From Ignelater luminosus (Eukaryota > Arthropoda > Insecta > Coleoptera > Elateridae), in the NCBI GenBank assembly GCA_011009095.1, contig VTPC01090936.1, positions 159,598 to 223,597 of the forward strand: a stretch of 64,000 nucleotides of DNA, read 5' to 3'. Positions 1-11,582 of this stretch are shown here, in pieces. The translations under genes were made by a program, and so were the position numbers. Each line of letters begins with the position of its first letter. Position 1 is the first letter of the stretch. The notes under the pieces are model-generated. The model searched no databases, was not told where the DNA came from, and saw only the letters and a list, made by a program, of their open reading frames with translations.

Positions 1-101
1 GTACAGTCTGTGAATCCAGTATTTCATATGTAAGTCTTCTTAGGGCAGAGTCTTCATTATAAAATAGTCTAGGATTCAACTGAATGCTTGTTGCTATACA
101 G

Positions 102-434
102 TCAGTAACTGTTTTTTCTTTTTGAAGACTTTAAATTTTTGATAACTACAGCTATTTCTTTTTGGTAGGTAGAAATATTTGACAGCGTTTTGATTGCAAA
201 ATATTGATTAAATAGTCCACAAATGTCAAGATTTTTGCAGTATAACGAAACAAAATAAACAAATGCTGTATCATCTAGGTGTCTCTTCAGTCCGACCGCA
301 CAACTGGTCGAATCTGGGTCCCATTCGGAATTTTCATCATATTTTTTTAACAAATAAAACAAAGAATATTTGATGTACCATCTCAAAAAGCTTAAGCTCA
401 AGCCATCGTTAATGTGATAAAACCTTAAAAGCAA
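102..434 (-). other. Open frame of unknown origin, perhaps hAT-related
   Basis: 111 codons are open without an in-frame ATG at the 5' edge (the first codon is TTG). The translation has a 'WDPDSTSCAVGLKRHLDDTA' stretch followed by FVYFVSLYCKNLDICGLFNQ. This faintly recalls the ZMYM1/TTF-type hAT transposase segment 'A.GL...L....F.F.L......D.L...L'. The resemblance is weak, and no other domain is present. Confidence 0.25.
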
Positions 435-774
435 AATATCTGTTTATATTATACAGGGGGAATTGAAAACTCTGAATAACCCTAAACTTGATAATTTGAG
501 TCATCTACCTGCTATGCTAACATATATTTTCCAATAAATATTTGACTGCATCTTATTATTTGAAATTATTAGCTGCATTCCATTTGTTGATTTAGACCAA
601 TTCAAATCAATTCAAGATAAAAAATATTGTTCAAACAAAACCGAAGACTGTGTCACTGTTGGAATATTATATACCCTCAATGTTTCTCCCACTTTCATAA
701 GAAATTTTCTCAGGAAACCAAAGACATGGTAATTCGATGTGTCAACCACGCCAGAGGCGAGACTCTTCTGTATA

Positions 775-1725
775 CAGGGTGTTTCATTAATAATTGGAAA
801 TATTTTAACTGTAGAATCCTGAGCTCAAAATATTAAGATTTAACCCAAATCACTTAGATAAAATGTGGCTCCTTACTGAGTTACAGGATATTTTATTTAA
901 AAATTTAAAAACTATTCGTTTCAAGAAATTTTAATAAATAACTTTATCTTTTGTTGCTGATAGATATTAAAGTTTCATTTGCATAAAAAATGCAATCCTA
1001 TGACCCAAAAATACCGACATAATTAANNNNNNNNNNNNNNNNNNNNNNNNNNNNNNNNNNNNNNNNNNNNNNNNNNNNNNNNNNNNNNNNNNNNNNNNNN
1101 NNNNNNNNNNNNNNNNNNNNNNNNNNAGGGTGTTTTATTTAAAAATTTAAAAACTATTCGTTTCAAGAAATTTTAATAAATAACTTTATCTTTTGTTGCT
1201 GATAGATATTAAAGTTTCATTTGCATAAAAAATGCAATCCTATGACCCAAAAATACCGACATAATTAATACACATTAAAATCAAATAACTGTGCCGCTTC
1301 ATTTTTAACTTTAAATATCTCAAAAAATAATGACTATATCGCTATGAATGAAGAGTATGTTATTTACATAGAAAGTATTGGAGAATCGAAAAATTGTGCT
1401 AAAATGGCAATTCCGTCAGTGGCGTAGAATTTGGGAAGGGTCAACCATTCACTTGACCCTATCGTACGCCTCTGGTAGTAGCCAGACACGTTTATTTAAC
1501 ATAATGTAGTAGGGTGTACAGTACCTACACTTCCTGCCAAGTATGACAAGGATACGTCAAATAGTTTTAAAGTACTGGGTACCAATAGTTTTTAAATTTG
1601 TAAATAAAACACCCTGTAACTCAGTAAGGAGCCACATTTTATGTAAGTGATTTGGGTTAAATCTTAATATTTTGAGCTCAGGATTCTACAGTTAAAATAT
1701 TTCCAATTATTAATGAAACACCCTG
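775..1725. mobile_element. Nonautonomous DNA transposon with about 145-bp terminal inverted repeats
   Basis: The left end, CAGGGTGTTTCATTAATAAT, is matched in reverse complement at the right end. The inverted repeat runs on for about 145 bases with few mismatches, through CTTACTGAGTTACAGG. TA duplicates flank it (773-774 and 1726-1727, within TATA on both sides). The interior has no transposase. Assembly gap 1 falls inside, so the true length is uncertain. TA target and CAGGGTG ends suggest a Tc1/mariner-type MITE. Confidence 0.85.
1027..1126. other. Assembly gap, 100 Ns
   Basis: Exactly 100 Ns, a placeholder size. The 136 bases before the gap (891-1026) are repeated exactly after it (1133-1268), so the two contig ends overlap or are allelic copies. 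Confidence 0.98.
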
Positions 1726-2801
1726 TATAATATTTCAATGGTGACAAGTCTAATCCCAAAAGTTAAAAATTAAAAATACTTTTCATTGACACAAAATCAC
1801 GACATTTTTTGATCTAAATCATGTTAACCCTTTCATGATGACAGTCTTGTCTTTCACAGAATCATTTTAATTAGTACTATTGGGTTATACAGTGTGTCAG
1901 CAGATTGAGTTGACCAGAGGAAAAACTTTTTTTATTATTGGTCTTAGGACAAAAGTCACTCGTGATAAAATTTTCTGCTTGTTTCAAAACCTCTAATAAT
2001 GGTAATATAATTTTGATGTTACCAACAATAATGAAGAAAATTAAAAAACTCATTATTTTAGTATAAAAAAACGACTAAGTTCTAAATTTACTCGAAAATC
2101 AGATTACCATGTTTCAACTGCACCTGCAAAAAAGCTAACACGATTTTTTAATTTAATTTAAACGCATTGTTTTTCAATAAAAGAGCGACTGAGTTTCAAA
2201 TATGTTACAAAAGCGTTAAGGTAATTCTGTTATTTTAAGGAATCTGTCGAATTTTGTTTTGTGTTCAAAACTCATGAGATTTAACTGATCTCAGAACAGA
2301 ATACTGGACTGATCCAATTCATGAAACAAATACAGCTATTACTTCAAACCACATTTAGAATGATGTACAACTGGTTATTTCAAGCAGTTTTTAAGACATT
2401 TAAGTAAACATTTGACATCCTATTTACTAATGACTTTTTCTTGCTCTGTATGATTAAATCAAACTGAAAATATTTTACAGCATCCCATTCTTTTGAATAC
2501 TGACTAACCCCCACTTAGCCAGATTTTGTTAGTATGATTGGTAAACTTTTTTCCCCTTTGTATCACAAACATTCTCTGATTATTCTGATTGAATCATAAA
2601 ATTCTAACCTAACTAAACTAAAATCAGATTTGCAAATGTTCTTTTGCCACAAAGAATTTTTAAATCATGCTAACATTTCTATGCTTGTTTTGATTTACTT
2701 GCACTATGCGAAAGAAAATGACAAGTAAGTATGCTAGAAAAATTAGAAAGCAAGATTTGATCTGTATTTTCTGACCACCCTGTGTAATGTACAAGTGGCT
2801 A

Positions 2802-3060
2802 TAGCTCGACCAACCTCAGAAAAGCCCTAAGTGGGCGTGTACGGAGGAGCTACATGCTGACTAAGTACATTCGCATCCAAAAATCTTCCGGCGGGAAATT
2901 TAAATAAAACTAAACACCGTCAATAATATGAAATAGCTTTAAGACAACTTTTTATCAGTTAATGTACTTGAGTAAAATTACGCTTCTGATTGGTCGACGT
3001 TGTTTGTTATTGAAATTAGTTCGCATATTTTCTGGGGCTTTTCTGAGGTTGGTCGCGCTG
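2802..3060. mobile_element. TA-flanked MITE with CGACCAACCTCAGAAAAGCCC ends
   Basis: The two ends share GACCAACCTCAGAAAAGCCC in inverted orientation (left from about 2807, right ending about 3055). TA dinucleotides flank at 2800-2801 and 3061-3062. About 259 bp, with no open reading frame of note. A similar one-sided match (GGGCTTTTCTGAAGTCGG) occurs near 46983-47000. Confidence 0.75.
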
Positions 3061-3857
3061 TATAAATGATGACACTTCTCTTCAAATTGTGAAATGCTCT
3101 TGACTGCTATATTATTAACCATGTGTTCTTGTCAAACATCAAATGGCTGTTACCTCAAATAGAATGTGTTCAGCACATGACAGCACAGTTAGAAAACGCA
3201 CTTGGTATGGTGAAAACCTTTGTTTACCCAGTATAGCTGATTTGAAAACCTCATGTGATGAACCCTGTGGGAGTGTTTAATCTATTAACATGATTATGAG
3301 ATTATGATACTTGATTGTAGCTTACAGTTAGTATAGACATTGTAATTTGGTATGAGGCTTGGAGGTAAAACTATGTTTAGTGTTTACATATTTACATTTT
3401 CATTTATGAAAGTTTATTTAGTTTATGTGTAAATATTGTTGGTTTCAGCATTTGGCTTGTTTTTAATAGCGTATACTTTAACATTAATTAGGTTATGGTG
3501 AAATTTCAATTTTTTAAATTTTACAAGTTTATTTTACATACAGACAACAGTAACAAGTAAAATACTTTATATTTCATTCAGTGTTTATAATTTGTTTTCA
3601 ACAGATAATAAAAACAAACTGTAGTAATAAATTTCAATCAATTGATTAATCATTTGATGTGTTCAATGGACTCGGCAATGAAGTCTTAATCTAGTTTTAA
3701 AAATAATTGTTTTGATACTTGATACATTTTAAACAGTACTTAAATAATAATGTGATGCAAAAAAAGTGACAATTTCAAGTAAGATTGATTAGTTATAAAC
3801 TCAGAAAATTTTCTCCCGAAAATTCTATGTTTATAATTTGGCGTATTTATCACAGGG

Positions 3858-4129
3858 TAATACCACCGATTAAATAAGAGGCAGATATTTCACTCCCTAT
3901 ACCACCAATGTTCCCATTTCTTGTTTCTGCGCATTTACATTTGCAGCTCTGAGAGTTTACCATGGCTACTCTTTCACTCGCGTTTTATGAAAACTGCATA
4001 CCATGCTATGCTGCTTGCGCAGTACATGTCAACATAGCAAGCTCTGGGAGTTGCTTAGAAAGAGAGAGCAATAGAATCCACAAATCTGTTAAAGTGAAAC
4101 ATCTGACACTTATTTAATCTGTGGTAATA
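3858..4129. mobile_element. MITE with about 37-bp inverted repeats (TAATACCACCGATTAAATAAG type)
   Basis: The left TAATACCACCGATTAAATAA and the reverse complement of the right end (TATTACCACAGATTAAATAA) match for about 37 bases, through CAGAT-TTTCACT, with five or six differences. The interior of about 200 bp is relatively GC-rich for this region and encodes nothing recognisable. Exact ends and target duplication are not certain. Confidence 0.7.
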
Positions 4130-6392
4130 CGTCATCTACCAATGACTTGGGCGGTGCTTGGGCGGAACCAACGTCAGTGTCATTATCATCTATTGATGAC
4201 ATATTTAATGTCTAGAGTAATTATAATTAGTGATTGATGTCATCTAACATGATATTTGAATTTCAATTATAATTTTAAAATTTTTTATAAATTAAATGGC
4301 TACGTTTTGAGATCTAATAAAAAATATATATGGATATTGGACCATGTACTTTCCAATGCTGCTTAGAACAAAGAACACATTATGACTCCATTTAGCTTTT
4401 AGCTTTGCAGAGATTGCTGTATCTTACTTAACGAAATAACCTATTATGCAATATCACTTTTATTTATTTTCTGCTGGAATGGGCTGTCAGCCATTCTCAG
4501 CATAAAAAAAGCATACTAAACTAGTGTTCCAGCAAAACTCAACTTGCTGAGAATTTATAGCGTAAAATAGCAGTATGCTCAATACAAATTGCTGTCTCTT
4601 GAATGCACCTAATGTTGTACCTCCAGTCTCAATTTATGATTATTATGTGCAAAACACCTATAGATGTTACAAGATTTTCATTTACATTGATTTCAAAACC
4701 ACCTATCATGGGACAATCATTTATAGACGTTTTGTATTATATTGTAGGTTAGATAGATTAATTGATTATTTATCAATGTAATTGGGGCAACTCTGTGTAG
4801 TTCAAAATTATGATCCACTTAGGAATGGTAATAAATCTGATTACAAAATAAATGATCCTGTCATATATTAGAGAAGGTAAGATCACACCAAAAACATAAC
4901 CTCACATTTTATTATTTTTCCAGTAGGTTCCGTAACTTTTATGTTGATTAATCCTTTTTGCTTTATTACATAGTATGACGTAATCTTTGGGTGGATACTA
5001 GGGTAAACATAAATAAATAAGTATTCTGTAACTGCTAACATTTTCCTACAAGGTTGAGGTTCTTTGAAAAATAATACTGTTTGGGAGCTGCTTTGCTGAA
5101 CGTTTTGTTAAGAAGCAAAAATTCTTATTCATGATTGGTTGATTGACCAGGTAAAATAATGATAATGGGCCATATTATGGGCGATCTATTACGCCGTCGA
5201 TTAAAATAAACATCTGCTAACTTCCATGGCAACCGTTAGCAATCTTCATCTTGAGCTAAAAAATTGTTTAAGGCTATCTTTCTCATTTTTTAATAGACAT
5301 CAGGGTATTAAAAATATGAAATACATAAAATTTAAATATGAACTATTGACCTTACCTCAATGTGTACTATGTTTGAACTCACACCAGTTTTCTATGATCT
5401 ATTTAATTATATGACAAGTTTATATTATACCATTATACATTCAAGAGTTGTAGGTGTATAATACATTAATATCTGTGTGTGGGTTTCACACTGCTGAAAA
5501 GTCTTTGGCAGTGGTGAAAAGCCCTGTTGACACTGCCAGAATAAAAGCAGTAATGCTTATTAGTGTATTGTGATGACAGTAAGGAATTTCATCAAACAGT
5601 ATGTACATTGCTTAATTTAGGGTCTTGAAATGTAAGGCAGCTATTACATTTGATTTAATAGAATCACCAACTACATAAAATAACAATTTTAATGTTCACA
5701 TTAAATTGTACATTACTGTAGTATACATGCCAAATATGAAATTATTAATAGTTTTTTTTTGAATAGACTGCATTTTTGTAGAATATCTTATTAACTTATG
5801 GAATAGTTTTTATGAAGATTTAGTTTAATGCTAATTAGGAAATAATTTGCGTTATTTGTAGATTGATTGTAAATATTATGTATTAAAAATAGGCAGAACG
5901 ATAAACACTCACAATCAGTCAAGGATAAATAAATAATTTTTATTAATACCATACTGCAGTAGAATAGAGATAAGGTGAAAACTAATAAATAAATTGACTG
6001 TATAGATAACGGACCAGATATTTCAATATTCCTGTTGTATGTTTGATATTTAAAAAAATCGCTGAATATTTAATTATAATAATAATAAAAGTAATGATAA
6101 ACATGATAGTAATTTCCCCATGTACCTTTTAATGTTGGGGTTTACATAATAATAGTAATGACTGCTTATCTTTTAAATGACTTTAATTACAGTCACGAAG
6201 ACTTGTCATTTTGAAACCAATATTCGATATAATACTAAAAATAAAAAAAGAATAACATTTAGTAAATTAAGAAAGCATACAATAGTAAAAATGATCCATC
6301 AATTTAAATATTTTTTTATAGTTAATCTTATTTGTTTTATATAAAATTTATAAATTCTAATATAGTAGTTAACCTCTAAATATTATTTGCAG

Positions 6393-6499
6393 ATGGGTAT
6401 AGAAATATATCAAATGTGTTAACAATTACTACTAAAATAGATAGAAAAGCAGATGGACTTTTAGACTATGCCAAATCAAAAGGATTGTGGGATGGAAAT
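6393..6499 (+). CDS. SCRN: Secernin exon a (first visible coding exon)
   Basis: The acceptor is a TATTATTTGCAG tract ending at 6392; the donor is GTGAGT from 6500. The exon opens with the last two bases of a split codon, so a further coding exon must lie upstream. It then encodes 35 residues, including GYRNISNVLTITTKID and a KGLWDGN tail. This corresponds to the region just after the Ntn-hydrolase core in vertebrate secernins. Confidence 0.88.
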
Positions 6500-7216
6500 G
6501 TGAGTTTATTATTCATATTACTCCTAATTATGTTTTAACGATTTATTTTTATAAAATGTAGGGAGATTTCAACTTTAGTGAAGCCTTTACTGGCGAGAAA
6601 AAACCTGGAAATGAACGACTGGAAGCTGGTGAAAAACTTTTGATGAAATTGACATCTTCTAATAACTTTAGAGAAACTGACATGTTTACAATTTTACGAG
6701 ATAAAGAATCTGAAATTTGTAGGCCATGCAATGCTGCGTTTCCCACTCAAGGCAGTCAGGTATTTTGTTACCGTTGTTTCTTGTATTGATGGTATAATAT
6801 CTTATTATTAATTTATTTTAGGTATCTGTTTTAAGTTCTTCTGGACCTAGCATTCATTGGTTTACTGCGACACCTGATCCATCAAAATCAATTTTCAAAC
6901 CATTCATATTCACTAGTAAAGCAGTCATTTCCAAACATACAAAATGTTCCGAAGAACAGGTAATTTAATAAATTTCTGTTAAAATTCAGTTATTTAAGTT
7001 GTTGAATTTTAGAAAAATGCACCCCACACATTATATTCTTTACATGCTGAAGCAATTAAAAAGGAAGGTAATCAAGTACAAAACCTGTTGCGTAACATGG
7101 AAGCAGACTGTGTTACTGAATTAGAAGGGGTTATTGAAAATTTAGGGGAAGATCTGTCCGAGCTTGATGAATTGCTTAAAGATTGTGTAGAGACGGAAGT
7201 TAAATTTTATCGCTAA
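6393..7216 (+). CDS. SCRN: Secernin family protein, C-terminal four exons (partial gene)
   Basis: Four exons (6393-6499, 6562-6759, 6822-6959, 7013-7216) join in one frame across introns of 62, 62 and 53 bp, each with GT/AG borders, and end at TAA 7214-7216. They encode about 214 residues. Secernin hallmarks are the GYRNISN segment in the first exon, GDFNFSEAF at the start of the second, TPDPSKSIFKPF in the third, and an acidic C-terminal helix ending in D-C-V-E-T-E-V-K-F-Y. Secernins (peptidase C69-like, Ntn-hydrolase fold) are usually a little over 400 residues, so about half the protein is here. The N-terminal half, with the catalytic cysteine, is missing: the first exon opens in mid-codon (AT completes a codon), and no upstream exon was recognised in 1-6392. 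Secernin 1 is linked to mast-cell exocytosis, but the substrate of insect members is not evident from sequence. Family call is firm; the paralogue is unassigned. Confidence 0.9.
6562..6759 (+). CDS. SCRN: Secernin exon b
   Basis: 66 codons in phase 0 at both ends, with acceptor ATGTAG and donor GTATTT. It starts GDFNFSEAFTGE and contains MFTILRDKESEICRPC, matching the family's segment with the conserved 'LRDK..GIC' pattern. The following 62-bp intron is AT-rich and carries nothing else. Confidence 0.88.
6822..6959 (+). CDS. SCRN: Secernin exon c with the TPDPS..FKPF motif
   Basis: 46 codons, phase 0 at both ends (acceptor TTTTAG, donor GTAATT). It reads VSVLSSSGPSIHWFTATPDPSKS followed by IFKPFIF, the most diagnostic stretch of the secernin family in this window (vertebrate copies have F-T-G-T-P-D-P-S-R-S). 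Confidence 0.9.
7013..7216 (+). CDS. SCRN: Secernin terminal coding exon
   Basis: 67 codons plus TAA, with acceptor GAATTTTAG. The exon encodes a hydrophilic helical tail (LYSLHAEAIKKEG... then acidic repeats of E and D) ending K-F-Y-R. The family typically ends with a similar D-C-x-x-T/E-x-K-F motif, so the C terminus appears complete. Confidence 0.88.
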   Translation, partial: KNAPHTLYSLHAEAIKKEGNQVQNLLRNMEADCVTELEGVIENLGEDLSELDELLKDCVETEVKFYR

Positions 7217-7273
7217 GGTATTGGTAAGGATATTACTTTATTTTATTTACTTTTATTTTTAAAAGTTAAAAAA

Positions 7274-7279
7274 AAATAA
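7274..7279 (+). promoter_or_regulatory. Candidate polyadenylation signal of the secernin gene
   Basis: AATAAA lies 58 bases after the secernin stop, in an A-rich stretch. It is the first AATAAA on this strand after the stop. Such hexamers are common in AT-rich DNA, so transcript ends would be needed to confirm it. Confidence 0.45.
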
Positions 7280-9136
7280 AATGCACAAGAACCATAATAC
7301 CAATTTATATACTTATCAATTATTATTGCCTAAGACTATATTACTAGCATCATTTAGTATGATCATAATTATAATTAGCTTCCAATTATCAGCTTGTTTT
7401 TGAGTCTGCTTTTTGAAGCAAAGCTGTATGTGATGTATAATGTAGAGTAGAAGATAACATATAGGCAGAAATATAACGCATTGGGAAACAACGATTAAAT
7501 ATAAAGTAATATTAAGATGCAGGTAGCTGGTTTTGGAATAGTGTGGTGGTTTGGTATACACTATAGAATGCATCTAAAACTAAAATAAGAAAAACTATAT
7601 TTCTGCCTGGCTCATGACATTTAGTGATTCTTTAGTTAACTACTTAATTTTATTATGGATTACAAAATATACCAAATAAACAAGTGTGAAATGCTTGAGA
7701 TGAGTGTTCAAATATTTATTAACACATGAAAATAAATATTACATTCCTATATTTGAAGGAGCTTTCTTATGAGAATTCTTATTTTAATTTATTTTCGAAT
7801 TTTGTGATAGACATGGTAGAATAGGAAAATTCCATATATTATAGCTTTAGTAATTTGAAAGTATTATTTATGTTAAGAATAGGTGTATAGAGGTATGTTA
7901 ATTTTTTAAAATATTTTTATTGTATTGTATCACTGTCAATTTGTATTTTTTGCACTTCTGCCAATAAATATTGCTGAAGCAGACTGTCTTTATTACTTAC
8001 TTAGGGGAAGTTACTACTACTTATATTTGCAGATGAAAATTAGATTTAACTCTGAGACTCACCATACAAGATAGATGAATGATACTACTTGTATAGTTAC
8101 CCACAAAAATAATGTTCCAATTATAGATAAATAAGTAGAGATAGACTTCTTTTCACAGAATAAGAACATAAGGTGGAGTTAAGGTCTCTACTAATCTTAA
8201 TTACAAAGAATTCTGCTAAAGGAATGGAAAGCCTTGTATTAGCATAAGAATAATTTGGGACATTACTATTGTGGGTGACTGTATGCATACAGACAACTTC
8301 TACTTTATGAATTTATAAATTCTATACATTTCAAGAACAACAAAACAAACAAGTCTGAATTCATGTTTTGAGAATGCAAAAAGAAATCCAGAATATTGCT
8401 CCAATTTTCAAAACCTTTTTCCTGTCAACTGTAATTTATAAATTCTTGATGTAATGCTTCTTTTTGCAACCATTATCAACTTGATTTTATGAAGTACAGA
8501 TTTGAATTGTTTATTACATCTTTCAGAAAGAGCTAGTTATTTCCAACATAATGGTTTTGTTCCTCAAAATTATGTCTTTAAGAATTTTCAGGGTCAGAAT
8601 CTCAAAAGTGATTGAAAAATCTTCCAAACAAACTGTGAGGAGTGAGTTGATTTTCTTAGGATAAGGCCACCATTTATTATTTAGATACTTTTCCAAATTT
8701 GAAATCTGAGATATTTCTTTTTTTATGAGAAGGGGCTCCATTTTGTTGAAACCATAATTCACGCCTAATCGTCAATAGAATATCTTTGAAGTAACATAGA
8801 ATTTTCAATGTCTACTATTTATTTTTGTTATATAATTATAATCTTTTTCAATAAATATTTGTTTATTTCGGAAATTGTGTTATGCAAACTATGATAGTTT
8901 TACATATCCAGAAAGAGGAGAAAATTCTCTATTGTATCATGCAATTTAAGAAAAGCTGAGTACCGCCCTCTAGCGGGAAAACACAATATCAAATTGTACG
9001 TTTCCCATCTAGTCACCTATTTTGTGTCATTCATTTCTTATTCAGGGCTTTTGCTCTATTGTGGATATTAATAAAGATAGAGGCTTGGTCTTATTTGAAC
9101 AAATACACTCTATATTATTTTCTAGATAATTATGGA
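7280..9136. other. Convergent intergenic stretch, nothing recognised
   Basis: AT-rich sequence between the tails of secernin and NCKX. There are short frames only, with no family resemblance and no paired terminal repeats. Confidence 0.6.
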
Positions 9137-9144
9137 GTGTCAAA

Positions 9145-10064
9145 CAGAGCTGGGTAAGTACATCACAAATGTACTTGAAAAACCATAAATAAATCCTTTT
9201 TTTGTACTTGTACTTAAGTACATTCTATCGGTAATGTGCTCTGTACTTGTACTTATAAATCCAAAGTTTGATTAGTACTTGTACTTGGTACTTAAATACA
9301 TCTGACGCAGTATATTCGAGTACAAGTACAGGTACCTTTCCAAATACAGGTACTTTTTCAATCTATATAAGTACTACTTTTTGCATAAAATGTAAATTTT
9401 TCTATTACACTGTTCTCAGATATATCACAAGTTTGCACTATTCTATTCTTCTATTCTGTGTTTGATAGCCCCTAAGTTTAGTTCTTTTATGGTATCTACA
9501 TGAACTTGCCTGTTAAGTTACATCTGAGTAAAGAAATAAGTAAATCTGTTTCAACTGTGAAATTTTTATTTTTTTTCATGTATTCACGTTCTTTATTAAT
9601 TTTATTTGACATTGTCGATGTTTTATCCTTAGGTTTAGGAAAATTCCTTATGTAAGTATATGCTGATGAGCCTAGTTCTGATTTTTTTTGTTTTTTAAAT
9701 TGAATTTTACATCGGAAAAAGTTTTTTTACATTTTATTTTTCATTATGAAGATAAAACCAAAGTTAATATAAACTAACTAAAAATTTTTATTGTGGCTAG
9801 GATAAAGACATTCATCATATGTCTTTTATTATAATTTTTTATACTGCTTACGTAACAAAGAGAAAATAAATTTCAAAAAGTACTTGGAAAAGTACTTATA
9901 AGTTAGGAAACAAGTACATTTCATCTGTATTTAAGTACTTTTGTATTTAAATACTTTTCTTTTTTAATGTACTTAGTACTTAGTACTTGTACTTAAGCAC
10001 TTACACAAAAATGTACTTTTTACTTTGTACTTCAGTACATTTGTGATGTACTTACCCAGCTCTG
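9145..10064. mobile_element. hAT-type nonautonomous element with 8-bp target duplication and GTACTT repeats
   Basis: Both ends read CAGAGCTGGGTAAGTACATC inward, and the match continues through ACAAATGTACT. They are flanked by a perfect 8-bp direct repeat, GTGTCAAA (9137-9144 and 10065-10072), as expected for hAT insertion. Both subterminal regions are packed with GTACTT/AAGTAC words, which may be transposase-binding repeats. No transposase frame is present, so it must rely on an autonomous partner. The identical duplication and well-matched ends suggest fairly recent insertion. Confidence 0.9.
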
Positions 10065-11182
10065 GTGTCAAAGTTGAACACTTTTTTTAAATTCTTGCCA
10101 TTGGTGTGAGAATGCTTAAAGTTTCCTACAAGAATGGGCATTTGAAGTAATAAAAAAGTTGTCTGAATATTGAATACAGTTTTCAAGAAATTATGTTGTA
10201 ACATCTCAAATCTCAAGATTCTACAAAATTCTGTTCTAGTCTTACATCCAAAACCAAATTATAACAAATCAAATGCAAGATTTCAATAGTGAGGCACTAA
10301 TTCCTTGGTTCAATATAGACAAAATTTTCAATTTTTATTCCTATTTTTACAGTCTGTTACTTAGTGACCCCTATTCTGTGCTTATACATATTCTATTTAG
10401 GTAAAACCGAAAAGCTAATAAGATATGATATCTGCATGTGACGTCTGTCTTCTGCACGTCGAAGGTTGCATGTCACTACTCTGCTACTCACACAATCTGC
10501 AGATGCCCTATGATGACAAAACATGACCCTTTTCCTAAAATCCACCTATATTTTTATTTCCTTATTTGACCATATCTCAGTGACTACTACATCTTCAAAA
10601 TTCTGGTAGGTCAAAGGAGTCTAATAACAAAATATCTAGAAAGAAGATTGATATCCTGCTGTTGTGAAAGATCTGATTATTGGTCACTGCTTCTGATATA
10701 GAAGTGCTGCAGAGAGGAACCGAATAATTTTAGCCTTCTCTAACTTGAGCTACAAGCTGACAAGATAAAATGAGAGAAAAACAGGTTTTGTTAGAATTGT
10801 CAGTTGTGGATAGAAACTTCCAATTCTTCTTGAGTCTAGAAGTAGGCAATTGTGTCGGGAAATGATAAAGAATTTCATTTACTACATTGTTTGGTTCCAC
10901 TCAATGTACTATTCCTAATGGCAAGACTTGCACTAGTTACTAGTCTCAATTAATCTGAAATTTAGCGTTTCTTTTAACATAGTACCTTTTAAAAGAAAAG
11001 CACCTATTTAATACCATTGAATCTGGCACCTTCTGTGCAGAGAACTATATGATTCCAATTATGGTTTATGCCAGACTCAGCTTACACTTTAATCTCAAGC
11101 ACTGATCTTTTATTAGGAACAGGTACCGTTTCTAACTCCAGTGTAGTTATAAAATCCGTAGTGTCATTGGCATTAAAAAAAA

Positions 11183-11582
11183 NNNNNNNNNNNNNNNNNN
11201 NNNNNNNNNNNNNNNNNNNNNNNNNNNNNNNNNNNNNNNNNNNNNNNNNNNNNNNNNNNNNNNNNNNNNNNNNNNNNNNNNNNNNNNNNNNNNNNNNNNN
11301 NNNNNNNNNNNNNNNNNNNNNNNNNNNNNNNNNNNNNNNNNNNNNNNNNNNNNNNNNNNNNNNNNNNNNNNNNNNNNNNNNNNNNNNNNNNNNNNNNNNN
11401 NNNNNNNNNNNNNNNNNNNNNNNNNNNNNNNNNNNNNNNNNNNNNNNNNNNNNNNNNNNNNNNNNNNNNNNNNNNNNNNNNNNNNNNNNNNNNNNNNNNN
11501 NNNNNNNNNNNNNNNNNNNNNNNNNNNNNNNNNNNNNNNNNNNNNNNNNNNNNNNNNNNNNNNNNNNNNNNNNNNNNNNNNN
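11183..11582. other. Assembly gap, 400 Ns
   Basis: A 400-N gap entered from a short A run (11174-11182) and left at GCATGCAC. Flanking sequence on either side is AT-rich and shows no exon. Apparent open frames crossing it are artefacts of the Ns. Confidence 0.98.

Larger units (their letters stand above)
1728..6392. other. Noncoding stretch before the secernin exons
   Basis: Apart from the MITEs at 2802-3060 and 3858-4129 it is AT-rich with only short frames. If the missing secernin exons lie before the window, all of it is intron. I looked for secernin N-terminal motifs (C-D-T-F, F-G-K-N-S-D-R, N-E-H-G) and did not find them. A CAGTGTGTCAGCAG end occurs at about 1890. Confidence 0.5.

Noticed and set aside
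9145..10064. Regular short repeats suggestive of a CRISPR array
   Set aside because: The words are 6-mers (GTACTT) without fixed spacers, inside a hAT-type element of an arthropod genome.
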